A stretch of 64,000 nucleotides of DNA from Thalassobaculum litoreum DSM 18839 (GCF_900102465.1 NZ_FNBW01000021.1:1-64000), one strand, 5' to 3'. Shown: positions 33,566 through 41,681, counted from the first letter of the stretch. A program made the numbers and translations. Notes: generated by a model not told the origin, from the sequence alone.

Positions 33566-34262
33566 TCAGGCGGCACTCGCCAGGGGTGCGCCCTTGATGC
33601 GGGCCATTTCCTCGGCCAGGGTCCACAAAGCGCGGTTGAGAGCCTTGCTCTGATCGATCCCCCGCACCTCGCGCGTGGAAGCCCGGCGCCGGTGCCCTTC
33701 GGTATCGCGGGTATAGCCGCGCTGCCCGCCCTTGATGGTGTTCTCCTGCAACACGTTGAACGTCGACCAAAGATCGCCGCGCCGGTCTTCGTAACGGCGG
33801 GGCAAGAGAAGCTGATCGGCGGAGATAGAGGCCTTCTCCTGATCTTCGAAGCGCAGCGCGTGAACCGCCTTGGCAAAGGCCTGCTGCTCGTCGCGGTGCA
33901 GCTCTACGGCCTTCATCTCCTGCACGTCGTTCATGATCCGGTCGGCGTCCTCGAGCACCGTATAAGCGGCGTCGATAACCTTGCTCTCGGCATCCCCCGA
34001 ATGCATGACCTTGGCCTGTCCGAAAGTGTCACCTGCAAAGAGGCCGTTCGCGCACACGAAACGGAAAACGCCGCTGATCATCTGATAGCTGGCGGTGCCG
34101 TCATGGGCGTTGATCAGAATGATTTCGTGGGCCTCGTCGCCGCTCGTCATCCGCGAGGCGTGACGCAGGCACGCGGGCGCGCATTTCGTCCAGGCAAAGG
34201 GCCTGGGTTCCGTTCGCCCGGATCATTCCGCCGTTGGTCATGCCTCGCATGTATCGGTTCAT
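33566..34262 (-). pseudogene. DUF932 plasmid protein with internal deletion and frameshift
   Basis: A good start (AGGAG, then ATG at 34262) opens MNRYMRGMTNGGMIRANGTQ, like the N-terminus of DUF932 proteins. After about 35 codons the frame changes. The main body continues from 34150 as GDEAHEIILINAHDGTASYQ, FRFVCANGLFAGDTFGQAKV, DLWSTFNVLQENTIKGGQ and KALNRALWTLAEEMARIKG, the conserved DUF932 core. Compared with the usual length near 270 residues, some 60-70 residues between these parts are missing. DUF932 proteins are common near plasmid backbones and their role is unsettled. The C-terminal fragment could still be translated from ATG 34150. Confidence 0.6.
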
Positions 34263-34265
34263 CTT

Positions 34266-34738
34266 CTCGCTCCTGTTCTCTGGTTTGGGCTGCGTTGCTT
34301 GCCTGCATGCAACGCTGCCTCTCCGGCGAGGAGCGGGGGTGAGGGAAAAGGCCGCGTGGGGCGGAGGGGGATCACCCAACCAGTAGGGCGGTGCGCAGCA
34401 CCGGGTGCAGGCCCGAGCTTGGCCGGGCCGAACCTTGGGGATACCGCCCCGCGCGCGAGCTTGCGAACTTGGCCTTTTGGGAGAGGGGGCGGCGTCCCCT
34501 CTCCCACCGGAGAGCTGGCGGCGATCGCCGCCGGCGAGCACATACAAGGCCGAAGGGCACCGCGTTTCTGGAGCGGCCGCCTCGAGCAGAGCACAGCCCG
34601 TTAGGGATCACCCGACCTGGCTCACCTCACCATGCTTGAGGAATCCAATAGCCTGAGGGGTAGATGTTGGCTCGGCTTACCGGATTGTGCTTTCTGGGGC
34701 CGTTGCTCGTTGGCATACCGCCAAGAACAATAGCGAAC
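34266..34738. other. GC-rich non-coding stretch with hairpins
   Basis: No credible gene in these 470 bases; frames here are low-complexity shadows. It contains a hairpin GCGTTGC/GCAACGC (34292-34315), a 10-base perfect stem GGGAGAGGGG/CCCCTCTCCC (34479-34505) and the 16-base palindrome GGCGGCGATCGCCGCC (34517-34532). GGGATCACCC occurs near both ends (34369 and 34602 areas, one base differing at each flank). Purpose unknown. Confidence 0.4.
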
Positions 34739-35110
34739 CTAAAGATTTCCGCGTGCGCTAGCCTGTTCGGTCATATCGATAGAAACGGTCTGACCAAGCC
34801 GAGCAGCTATGCTGACGAGCGCATCAATCGAGAACTGGTTGACATGCCCTTTGATAAGGGCATTCATCCTAGAAACAGTAACGCCGCGTTCCTTAGCAGC
34901 AACTTTCTGTGATGACCCTTTAGCCTCGATTAGATCCGCGATTTTGATCATAAGGCGCGACCTGATTTTAAGGTCCTCTGCCTCTTCGGGCGTATCCATT
35001 AGATCGTGAAAATGACATCCTGATCCGACAAGCATCATTTCCTGAATCCATTCAAGTCGTTCAAACGCTGGCTTTGCGGAATTGCGATCGTGCGATCGGA
35101 CGCCGAACAT
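34739..35110 (-). CDS. XRE/HTH_37-type antitoxin-like protein
   Basis: Up to 123 residues; the conserved part starts near M25 (ATG about 35038). CHFHDLMDTPEEAEDLKIRS leads into SRLMIKIADLIEAKGSSQKV and VSRMNALIKGHVNQFSID, a helix-turn-helix of the HTH_37 type found in HigA-2-like antitoxins. It is a paralog of the next gene (35144-35443), with the same order of motifs. No toxin gene lies beside either. The long N-terminus may be spurious. Confidence 0.55.
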   Translation of the reverse strand: MFGVRSHDRNSAKPAFERLEWIQEMMLVGSGCHFHDLMDTPEEAEDLKIRSRLMIKIADLIEAKGSSQKVAAKERGVTVSRMNALIKGHVNQFSIDALVSIAARLGQTVSIDMTEQASARGNL

Positions 35111-35143
35111 CCGTATCGCAGGCTGGCAGTTCTATAGCGGGCG

Positions 35144-35443
35144 TCACTCGCCCGAACTATGGTTCTCCGCTCGTTCGATACGGACAGTTTCTCCAAGATG
35201 CGTGGCCATTTTAATCAGCGCATCACGTGAAAGCTTGTCGATATGGCCTTTTGCTAGATCATTAATGGTAGACACCGGCACACCACACTCAGCAGCAGCC
35301 TTTTTGCGGCTCCATCCATTGCCCCGGATTATATCGTTAATGCCACGCATTAGGTCCGCACGGACGGTAAGATCTTCTGCTTCTTCTTCACTATCAGCCA
35401 GATCGTGGAATACATTTCTTTGAATAACAGACGTAATCACCAT
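35144..35443 (-). CDS. XRE/HTH_37-type antitoxin-like protein
   Basis: 99 residues: NVFHDLADSEEEAEDLTVRA, then LMRGINDIIRGNGWSRKKAA and VPVSTINDLAKGHIDKLSRD, the same helix-turn-helix arrangement as the neighbour, with clear identity over the whole domain (EEAEDL, KGH.). These proteins usually repress their own promoter and pair with a RelE/HigB toxin encoded in front. None is seen in the 107 bases upstream, so this is an orphan or a plain regulator. Confidence 0.6.
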   Translation of the reverse strand: MVITSVIQRNVFHDLADSEEEAEDLTVRADLMRGINDIIRGNGWSRKKAAAECGVPVSTINDLAKGHIDKLSRDALIKMATHLGETVRIERAENHSSGE

Positions 35444-35550
35444 TCACTACCTCCACGATTTATTGGCGATTTTATTTTGCGCTACGCGTTCTCGGTACTC
35501 TCTGCCCTTATCTCTTTGAGGAAGCTGATCTCAACGACCCGCCTACATAT

Positions 35551-36609
35551 TTAATTACAACCCCCGGTCGAACGCAAGGCGTTCAACTGTGCCGCAGCAA
35601 ACGGGGACTGCTGCAGACTGCGAGACAACCGCTCCCGCCATCGAGGACCTCGGGCCATAGCGTCCTCGTACGCTTCCAGCAGATCCGTCGGGCGATCCTC
35701 CGAGAGAACGGCGATCATGAGGTCGGCCTGCAGCCGATCCTTACGTGCCTTCAGGCTCTCCGATCCATCTCTGCGGCGATCGGCCACGATCAGCTTGTGA
35801 ATAGCGAACCGTTCTGGACGGGGGAGCTGGACGAGGATCCCGTCCCTATACACCGCTGCAGCCGGAATAGGGTCGGCGATCAGAAAGTTCAGATAGTGTA
35901 GAGACTGAGCGCTAACGCCGAGGGCGACGAGCTCGCGGAGCCCCTCCTCTGCGTTGAAGCTCGGCGCCACAAATTCCACCAGGGTCTGGCTGCGGGTTTG
36001 ACGCCACCGCCAAACCCTGCCGGCTTCCATGGCCGGCACCGGCTCGAACTTGAAGTCATGAAGAATGTCCCCGATTGTGGGCAGGACGCTCTCACCCAAG
36101 GCGAGGGACAGCTTTTCAAAACTGGCGATATCGATGTCATTGGTCATCGCCGCCTGGTCCAAGGTGAGGTTCAGGCTGAGTTCGCCTTCATAGATCCGAA
36201 AGCCCGTTGTCCCAACCAGGACTCCGCCCAGTCGAAACACCCCTGCCCGCTCGAACGCGGCCAGCAAGCTGCCCGTGGCGCTGTCGACCCCCAGGAAGCG
36301 CTCGCTCCTAAGCAGCCGAACAAGCCGTGCGCGTTCCCGACGGCGTTCCTCGCGATCCGCCTTCAGCGTCTCATGGTGCTCGATCCGCCGGAACAGCTCT
36401 TCCGATTCTTCGCCGAGATAACGCTCCTTCATCTCGACGCCGACCCGATAGCGATCGTACCAATACGTTCGGGAGCCGCGTATTCTCGGTGTCGGGGTCC
36501 CTCGGATCTGGGAGACCGCCTCGTCAAGCAGTAACGAAACGAGATCGTGATAGGCCGCAAGCGCGGTGGCCGAGTGACGGCGAATGACAGGCGGGGGCTT
36601 CGCCATTTG
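35551..36609 (-). CDS. Nucleotidyltransferase-fold protein (GSU2403 family)
   Basis: 352 residues from ATG at 36609 (MQMAKPPPVIRRHS). Earlier starts would run through the operator palindromes. Typical GSU2403-family features: ATALAAYHDLVSLLLDEA, RGSRTYWYDRYRVGVEMKER, GVLVGTTGFRIYEGELSL, NDIDIASFEKLSLAL (the NTase aspartate pair NDIDI), LNFLIADPIPAAAVYRDG and RPERFAIHKLIVADRR. Members are often mobile and have been compared with AbiEii-like toxins; a defence or toxin role here is inference. It stands alone downstream of parB, with two palindromes over its promoter. Confidence 0.7.
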   Translation of the reverse strand, partial: QMAKPPPVIRRHSATALAAYHDLVSLLLDEAVSQIRGTPTPRIRGSRTYWYDRYRVGVEMKERYLGEESEELFRRIEHHETLKADREERRRERARLVRLLRSERFLGVDSATGSLLAAFERAGVFRLGGVLVGTTGFRIYEGELSLNLTLDQAAMTNDIDIASFEKLSLALGESVLPTIGDILHDFKFEPVPAMEAGRVWRWRQTRSQTLVEFVAPSFNAEEGLRELVALGVSAQSLHYLNFLIADPIPAAAVYRDGILVQLPRPERFAIHKLIVADRRRDGSESLKARKDRLQADLMIAVLSEDRPTDLLEAYEDAMARGPRWRERLSRSLQQSPFAAAQLNALRSTGGCN

Positions 36610-36613
36610 CATA

Positions 36614-36637
36614 CCACGCACAGACTTTTCTGCGTGG
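36614..36637 (-). promoter_or_regulatory. Operator palindrome A before the nucleotidyltransferase gene
   Basis: CCACGCA and TGCGTGG, separated by 10 bases, end four bases before the start codon at 36609. The same arms recur at 36660. Two spaced copies at the start of a gene suggest a repressor site. Confidence 0.5.
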
Positions 36638-36651
36638 CAATGTATCCCAAG

Positions 36652-36691
36652 CCTTCGTACCACGCAAAAATTATTTCGCGTGGCACGAAGG
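36652..36691 (-). promoter_or_regulatory. Operator palindrome B, long inverted repeat
   Basis: CCTTCG-two bases-CCACGC on one side and GCGTGG-two bases-CGAAGG on the other enclose a 12-base AT-rich centre. The inner part has the same total length (24 bases) as palindrome A. The copies lie 46 bases apart. It could also be a partition or condensation site, since parB lies 120 bases further. Confidence 0.5.
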
Positions 36692-36787
36692 TAAGCCATT
36701 CCGATATCTGCACTCAGGGAGCGCCGGCAGAGGCCTTGTCCCATTTGCCTTGGCAGGCATAGCTCTTACTATACAAAGACTTACGCG

Positions 36788-36803
36788 GTTCTCTCCAGAG
36801 AAC
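36788..36803. promoter_or_regulatory. parS: parS-like palindrome downstream of parB
   Basis: GTTCTCTCCAGAGAAC, a palindrome except for its centre, fits the repABC parS pattern GTTnnnnGCnnnnAAC save for one central base (CC instead of GC). It sits six bases after the parB stop. A second, exact match lies at 40354-40369. Confidence 0.6.
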
Positions 36804-36808
36804 TTGTT

Positions 36809-37780
36809 TCATCCGCCCCGCAAAATCTCCTCGATACGTCCCGCCTGATCCGCCGACAGAGGCTGATCGAGTTTGATCGTCCAGGATGACTCAGTCCGCG
36901 TCACGACAGCACGACGCGCCCCGCCCGAATCGACGATCTCGACCTTCTCCCGCTCCGGCTTCGGCGCCCCCTGCCCTGCCCCAGCCTTCAGGATGGCGGC
37001 GACCTGCTTACCGGTGTCGCTGAGGCCGGCCGCTCGGTCGAGAATTCCCTCAATCGCCTTCCGGCTCGGCCGGTCGGCCCAGGCATCGACGATCTGCAGA
37101 GCCGCCGCCTTGGACACCTTACGGGGATCTGCAAGGATCGCCCGAATCTCAACCGGAAAACCGACACCGATCTTCTGAAGCTCGCTGACATACCCTTTTG
37201 AAAATCCCGTGACCTTCAGCAGGTCGGTATTTGCCAGCCCAAATCGTTCCTTCACGGCGATCATCCAGACCCCAAGCTCCAGTGGGGTTGGATTGAGCCT
37301 CAGGTTGTTCTCACTCCACATCGCCGCGAGCGCGTCGTGATCGTCCAGGTCCTGGACCCGTGCGAGAATCGTCCGACCAAGCTCTCGACACACGCGCAAT
37401 CGGCGACGGCCGGCGATGAGCTCATAGCCCTCCTCTCCCCGTCTCGGCCGGACTGTAATCGGCTGATCTTGTCCGCGGCTTGCGATAGAGGCTTTGAGGT
37501 CCTCGAACTCCTGATCGTCACCTCGGACCTCGAGGCGATCCGAAACCAACCCATCCTCAATCGCCGCGGGGTCCAGCTCGAGCAACATTGAACCCGAGAG
37601 CACGGCCTTGTCGCGTTCCGCACGCAGCGTTTCGTTCTCAGCGGCGATCGATTTGACCGAGGACGTAAACATTCCTGCGATCGGAGCCTGTGGGCCTGCA
37701 TTTCTGGGTTGAGGTGGGTTCCCGTCACCTTCCGGTCGCCCAAAGGTCCTCGGTCGGGACTTCTTCTGATCCGCCATCAC
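36809..37780 (-). CDS. parB: Partition protein ParB (RepB-like)
   Basis: 323 residues. ParB N-domain with GQDQPITVRPRRGEEGYELI then AGRRRLRVCRELG (about 105-135), NNLRLNPTPLELGVWMIAVK, and a helix-turn-helix (DLLKVTGFSKGYVSELQKIG). The basic N-terminus (KKSRPRTFG) and TFG-RP motif are RepB-like. It binds parS and loads as a clamp in repABC-type systems. The start overlaps the parA stop by four bases. The nearby palindromes at 36788 and 40354 are its likely targets. Confidence 0.85.
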   Translation of the reverse strand: MMADQKKSRPRTFGRPEGDGNPPQPRNAGPQAPIAGMFTSSVKSIAAENETLRAERDKAVLSGSMLLELDPAAIEDGLVSDRLEVRGDDQEFEDLKASIASRGQDQPITVRPRRGEEGYELIAGRRRLRVCRELGRTILARVQDLDDHDALAAMWSENNLRLNPTPLELGVWMIAVKERFGLANTDLLKVTGFSKGYVSELQKIGVGFPVEIRAILADPRKVSKAAALQIVDAWADRPSRKAIEGILDRAAGLSDTGKQVAAILKAGAGQGAPKPEREKVEIVDSGGARRAVVTRTESSWTIKLDQPLSADQAGRIEEILRGG

Positions 37781-39012
37781 GCGGCCTCCCGCTTCTCATC
37801 CCAGCGGCGGCGCCAAAGGACTGTCCAAATATCTTTCTCGATCTGCTTCATAGCCCTGGTGATACCTGCCATACCCGTTTTCATCGTCTTGCGCGCGACC
37901 GTATCCGGCAAGCTTGCATGCGGCAGCGTCTGGTCCGCAAAGGACGCCGTGATCAGCTCTGTCTTCGGTACGACCTCGCCGTAAACAAGATCTCGTCCAA
38001 ACGTGTCATAGACGCTGGCCATGATCGCCTTCTCGGCTGGGGAGTTACCGTCGCATTTGCCCATTAACAGCCGCAACATTGGGAAATTGAACGCTTCCAT
38101 ACCGACCGCTTCCTGAATCTGACGACCGGTCGACGCCACAACGGATAGGAACTGGATTGTCGATCTCAGGTCCAGCATCGTCGGGGTGAAGGGGACAATC
38201 AGCCCCCCGTCGCTCGCGGCATAAAGTGCCGAAATCGGCAGCAGCCCAAGATCCGGCTTACAGTCAATCAACACCACGTCATAGTCTGCAGATACCTCAC
38301 CGATAAACGCGTCGATCAAGGTGTAGAACTGGAACGCCGAATCCTCCCGGATCCGCGCGATCATCGAGAACTCGAGATCCTGCAATTCGAACGTGGCCGG
38401 CAAGATGTCCACGCCGCTCATGTAGGTCTGACGGATAAGACTCGACGCATCCGCCCCATGATAGAAGCCTGCCAGACTATGGCCGGGTTCAATGACCTGC
38501 TCGGCTGGGAACACCCGCAACGTATTTGTTGCCGAGCCCTGTGGGTCCGCATCGATGATCAGCACGCGCAGGCCGCCATGCAGCGCCAGATGGGAGGCCG
38601 CGAGCAAGGTCGTCGTGGACTTTCCTGATCCGCCCTTATAGTTGGCGATGGCGATAATCGCGCATTCTTCGCCGATGATCGGTTGCCGGGCAGGGAGATA
38701 CGAGATGTTTCCGGACGCTGCGAAAATCAGCCGCCGCATCTCCGCGATTTCAGCCGGTGAGTAAACCATCGCTGGACCGCGCCGCCGACCGGCCGGGAAA
38801 TCGGGCAGATTCTCCGCATAGCGGGCAAGCGCCGGGCGTGAGACGTTCAAAAAGCCGGCAACTTCCTGGAAGGTATAGAGCCGCGGCCGCGAATGAGATT
38901 CCGGTTGCCCTTCGCTCTCCGCGAGCAAACTCTGCGATCGGGACCAGGCGATATCGAGTGCCTGCTGACCTTGATCAACGAGATGTTCAACGTCCCCGAG
39001 CCTATCTGCCAT
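37777..39012 (-). CDS. parA: Partition ATPase ParA (RepA-like)
   Basis: 411 residues from ATG at 39012 (MADRLGDVEHLVDQGQQALD). The frame reaches up to 39141, but that would place the start within the promoter palindrome. A MerR-like winged N-domain (LYTFQEVAGFLNVSRPALAR) precedes the ATPase with deviant Walker A IANYKGGSGKSTTTLL near residue 125, A' DADPQGSATNTL and B VLIDCKPDLGLLPISALYAA. This is the type Ia ParA of repABC and P1-like systems, which also represses its own promoter, consistent with the inverted repeat at 39134-39170. Confidence 0.88.
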   Translation of the reverse strand: MADRLGDVEHLVDQGQQALDIAWSRSQSLLAESEGQPESHSRPRLYTFQEVAGFLNVSRPALARYAENLPDFPAGRRRGPAMVYSPAEIAEMRRLIFAASGNISYLPARQPIIGEECAIIAIANYKGGSGKSTTTLLAASHLALHGGLRVLIIDADPQGSATNTLRVFPAEQVIEPGHSLAGFYHGADASSLIRQTYMSGVDILPATFELQDLEFSMIARIREDSAFQFYTLIDAFIGEVSADYDVVLIDCKPDLGLLPISALYAASDGGLIVPFTPTMLDLRSTIQFLSVVASTGRQIQEAVGMEAFNFPMLRLLMGKCDGNSPAEKAIMASVYDTFGRDLVYGEVVPKTELITASFADQTLPHASLPDTVARKTMKTGMAGITRAMKQIEKDIWTVLWRRRWDEKREAA

Positions 39013-39133
39013 CTTGGCCTCGCATCGAAAATGTTGTGGATACCTGGGAGCTTTCAACACATGTCGTTGTAGCTCGGCACCACGCCCTTTGCATTTTCGA
39101 CTTGATCTTTCTTCCACGATCCTGTCAACCTTG

Positions 39134-39170
39134 TTGCACAAAGTGCTGTTTTAGCGGTGCTTTTGTGCAA
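39134..39170 (-). promoter_or_regulatory. Inverted repeat at the parAB promoter
   Basis: TTGCACAAA (39134-39142) and TTTGTGCAA (39162-39170) form perfect 9-base arms 19 bases apart, about 120 bases before the parA start. It is a likely ParA operator. Confidence 0.5.
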
Positions 39171-39212
39171 CTCAGTGAGACTGGAACGGAGGGAAACTGC
39201 CGAGTCGATGAC

Positions 39213-39293
39213 CGAAAAAGCGAAAGCCCCCGGCGGCGGCAACCGACGAGGGCTCTCCGGCTCTGAACGACGAATCGCTCACAAGCTCAACAG
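39213..39293 (-). ncRNA. Candidate counter-transcribed RNA for rep control
   Basis: A - strand transcript from the promoter at 39300-39327 would begin near 39293 and end at a terminator. The stem is AGCCCTCG with CGGGGGCT (39225-39254, one G-T pair), followed by TTCGCTTTTT. That gives an RNA of about 80 nucleotides with no open frame. It would be antisense to the leader of the + strand rep gene at 39347. repABC plasmids use just such an RNA between partition and replication genes to control copy number and incompatibility. Confidence 0.55.
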
Positions 39294-39299
39294 AACTTC

Positions 39300-39327
39300 A
39301 GTGTAGCGAATCGGAAAGCAGGGTCAA
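39300..39327 (-). promoter_or_regulatory. Strong promoter of the antisense RNA
   Basis: On the - strand, TTGACC (39327-39322), 16-base spacer, TACACT (39305-39300). It points away from rep, toward parA. Confidence 0.55.
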
Positions 39328-39346
39328 CGTCAAACCTCGTTTGGCG

Positions 39347-40306
39347 ATGGCTTCGCTCGGCGTTTTTTACGCAAAAATGCACAATTCAGCAGCACTGGCG
39401 CCTCCGCCCGCGCGATCGCGGCCGAACGCCGACGACCAGATTCGAATCTGGATCGATCACCCGGATCTCGGTTCCGACGAAATTGCGGTTCTCATCGGAT
39501 TGAGCAGATTCGCCGATTTCCACACAGGAGTGGCTTGGCCCTCCAGCGAGCGGTTGCGCCAGAACCTCGGGAAGAATGGGCAAGCGTGGTCGAAGAAGCG
39601 CTTGCAGGCAGCCATCGACTATCTGGTCGCCCACGGCCACCTGCAGGTCGCAACGAGACGGTCTGCGACCGGGCGAAATGGCGGCCGGATCTTCCGTATT
39701 GTCGCCGAGCGCTATGGTGACGGGGAACTGCCAGAGTTCCGAACCGGAACCGTGGATGCCGCCCAGGGTTCCGCTGCGGCCCTACCCAGAGTTCCGGATC
39801 GGAACCCAGAACTAGACTCAAGAAAACATACTCTCTCTCACCAGGCTCAAAATTGCGAAGAGGAAAAGACCGGCTCGGTCGTCACGCTGATAACGACCGA
39901 TTGGAATCCATCTGACGAGACCGTAGACCTGGTAAAAACCTGCCGTCCCGATCTGGACCAAACCGCTTTTCTGGCTCGGTTTCGTCTCAAGAACGTCGGC
40001 AAGGGCCTTGTAGAACCGGATAAGACCTACCGCGCTTGGGCCGCCGCAGAGAGACATTGCAAGTCCGGCCCGACGGCGAGAGGAACCGACGATCCACGCA
40101 AGGCGACTTCATTGGTGCCTTCACGTCGATCGCTGACCATGCACACCGACCCTCTGGTCCGAGAGATCGCGGGTAGGCCGGCGACGGATTGGCTGGCTGA
40201 CGCGAAGCGTCTCGTTCGCGAGATGCAATTGGACATCCGCGCATTTGATCTCGCGAACGACCCGGTGAGGCTAGCGTGCGAGCTTCGCAAGGCTGGACTG
40301 AGATGA
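39347..40306 (+). CDS. Winged-helix replication protein
   Basis: 319 residues from ATG at 39347 (ATG 39377 also possible). Winged helix at about 35-120 (EIAVLIGLSRFADFHTGVAW, PSSERLRQNLGKNGQAWSKK, LQAAIDYLVAHGHL), then a linker and a DnaT-like segment (WNPSDETVDLVKTCRPDLDQ, FLARFRLKNVGKGLVEPDKT, YRAWAAAE). This is not RepC of repABC plasmids. The place, divergent from parAB with an antisense RNA in the leader and a parS-like site behind, argues that it starts replication. The origin may lie inside or close to the gene; no iterons were seen. Confidence 0.65.
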   Translation: MASLGVFYAKMHNSAALAPPPARSRPNADDQIRIWIDHPDLGSDEIAVLIGLSRFADFHTGVAWPSSERLRQNLGKNGQAWSKKRLQAAIDYLVAHGHLQVATRRSATGRNGGRIFRIVAERYGDGELPEFRTGTVDAAQGSAAALPRVPDRNPELDSRKHTLSHQAQNCEEEKTGSVVTLITTDWNPSDETVDLVKTCRPDLDQTAFLARFRLKNVGKGLVEPDKTYRAWAAAERHCKSGPTARGTDDPRKATSLVPSRRSLTMHTDPLVREIAGRPATDWLADAKRLVREMQLDIRAFDLANDPVRLACELRKAGLR

Positions 40307-40353
40307 AGCAGGCGCTTGGTCATGACTCTTGATGCGTTTCAGGCACTTACATC

Positions 40354-40369
40354 GTTCTCTGCGGAGAAC
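40354..40369. promoter_or_regulatory. parS: parS-like palindrome downstream of rep
   Basis: GTTCTCTGCGGAGAAC fits the repABC parS consensus GTTnnnnGCnnnnAAC exactly and shares 14 of 16 bases with the site at 36788. It lies 48 bases past the rep stop. A further small repeat, CTCTGA/TCAGAG, follows at 40377-40394. Confidence 0.65.
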
Positions 40370-40433
40370 TGAGTCGCTCTGAGCGGGATCAGAGAAAGCC
40401 AGGTACGCCCGAGTTCCGTCAGCCAAGCAATAC

Positions 40434-41534
40434 CTACCCAATCAGTCGAATGACCTCAGCAACCCGACCTTTCTCCCTTACACCCTTCCACCGACAACTC
40501 CCTTTGCCCACAAGGCGGTCCAGGAACCTGAGGGCGGGTGGTCGTGTCACCCCGGCATCTAGCGCGAGCTGGGCAGCCGTTGTGACGGGTCTCGCGCAGA
40601 GACCGTCGATCATGGCCGTCCGGGAGCGGTCCCGTGTACCGCCGGCGTCGAGTTCGAGCTGAACGAGGGCATGTGCAATTCGGATCACTTCCAAGCGGGT
40701 CAACTCGGCGGACTGGGTGCAAATCCGCGCCATCCAGGCCAGCGCATTATCGGCTCTATCTGTCTGGGGGTAGGGCAGGGCGCGCAGGGCAGCGGCTGTG
40801 CTGAGAGCGCTATCCTGCGTCCATCCCATCCTCCATGCCGCCCATGACAGCGCGACAGCCGCAAACATCCGCTGCGGGTCGGTGTCGTGCAAGGATTCGA
40901 CCTGTCGCAGCCAGACTGGGTCGTCACCGGTAAGGGAGGACGCCGTATCGGCAATCGCGCCGGTGAGGTCTGTTTCGGGAAGGTCCGCCCCGACGACGGA
41001 GTGCCACACTTCGTAGAGACGGGCCAGCACGGGTCCCTGGGCACTGACGATGGCTTCAATCTCCGCGACTAACCGACGGATCGCCAGCGCTCGGGGATCA
41101 AAGTCTCGATCGGCCGGCCATTCGGTAATGTCGCGATCGAGGTGTAGGAAGGCTGTTTCCAGGGACGGTGTGTTGGGGTCGTCGAGGGCCCGTAAGGCTC
41201 TCAAGGCACGAAGGCCGGTACCGATCGGGCCGACGATGCGCGAGTGGGTGCGTTCCAGGTCGGCCAGGAGGAGGGTGTCGGCGTGGACCATCTCGCCATT
41301 CAGGCGGGTGAGGGCGACCGCTTCGTGGATCCGCAGCAGGGGACGACGTCGCTGAGCTGGGATTCGCAGGGCTGCGCGCTCCAGGTCGAGCATGGCCCGG
41401 GTAACACCGTCCGTGGCGGCCAAGACCACACGGGTGTCGGCGAGGGCATCGAGCCGGGCTAGAACCGGGTCGCGCTCGCCCTCCAGGTCGGCAGCAAAGG
41501 CATCCAGGGATGCTATAATGTCAGAGGTTTCCAT
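40434..41534 (-). CDS. DUF1612-like protein with C-terminal winged helix
   Basis: 366 residues. The segment RIHEAVALTRLNGEMVHADT then LLLADLERTHSRI recalls the RHE_PE00001/DUF1612 pattern (a small helix, then LDGEL-H-LVL-D). The C-terminus, ARPVTTAAQLALDAGVTRPP then ALRFLDRLVGKGS, is a helix-turn-helix with a wing, as in that family. Internal sequence is helical and Leu/Ala-rich. The family is common on rhizobial plasmids, function unknown; similarity is judged by eye only. Divergent from the tyrosine recombinase gene, with shared palindromes between. Confidence 0.5.
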   Translation of the reverse strand: METSDIIASLDAFAADLEGERDPVLARLDALADTRVVLAATDGVTRAMLDLERAALRIPAQRRRPLLRIHEAVALTRLNGEMVHADTLLLADLERTHSRIVGPIGTGLRALRALRALDDPNTPSLETAFLHLDRDITEWPADRDFDPRALAIRRLVAEIEAIVSAQGPVLARLYEVWHSVVGADLPETDLTGAIADTASSLTGDDPVWLRQVESLHDTDPQRMFAAVALSWAAWRMGWTQDSALSTAAALRALPYPQTDRADNALAWMARICTQSAELTRLEVIRIAHALVQLELDAGGTRDRSRTAMIDGLCARPVTTAAQLALDAGVTRPPALRFLDRLVGKGSCRWKGVREKGRVAEVIRLIG

Positions 41535-41681
41535 GGGGCGCGTAACGATAGCATCCCTTAACTATGCGTCTAAGGGGTATCTGTTGTTACTAACGATAAT
41601 TTTCCTTATCGATATCAATGGAAAACCCGCTAGAATCCGGCTCAGACGACCCGCACGGCCACAAAACCGGGAGCGCTGACG
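41535..41681. promoter_or_regulatory. Divergent promoter region with two palindromes
   Basis: AT-rich gap of 147 bases. Inverted repeats CCCTTA/TAAGGG (41555-41576) and CGATAA/TTATCG (41594-41611). These may be operators or recombination core sites for the recombinase next door. No clear -35/-10 pair stands out. Confidence 0.4.

Noticed and set aside
39141-39380. Iterons of a replication origin
   Set aside because: No directly repeated 15-22-base units were seen before the rep gene.
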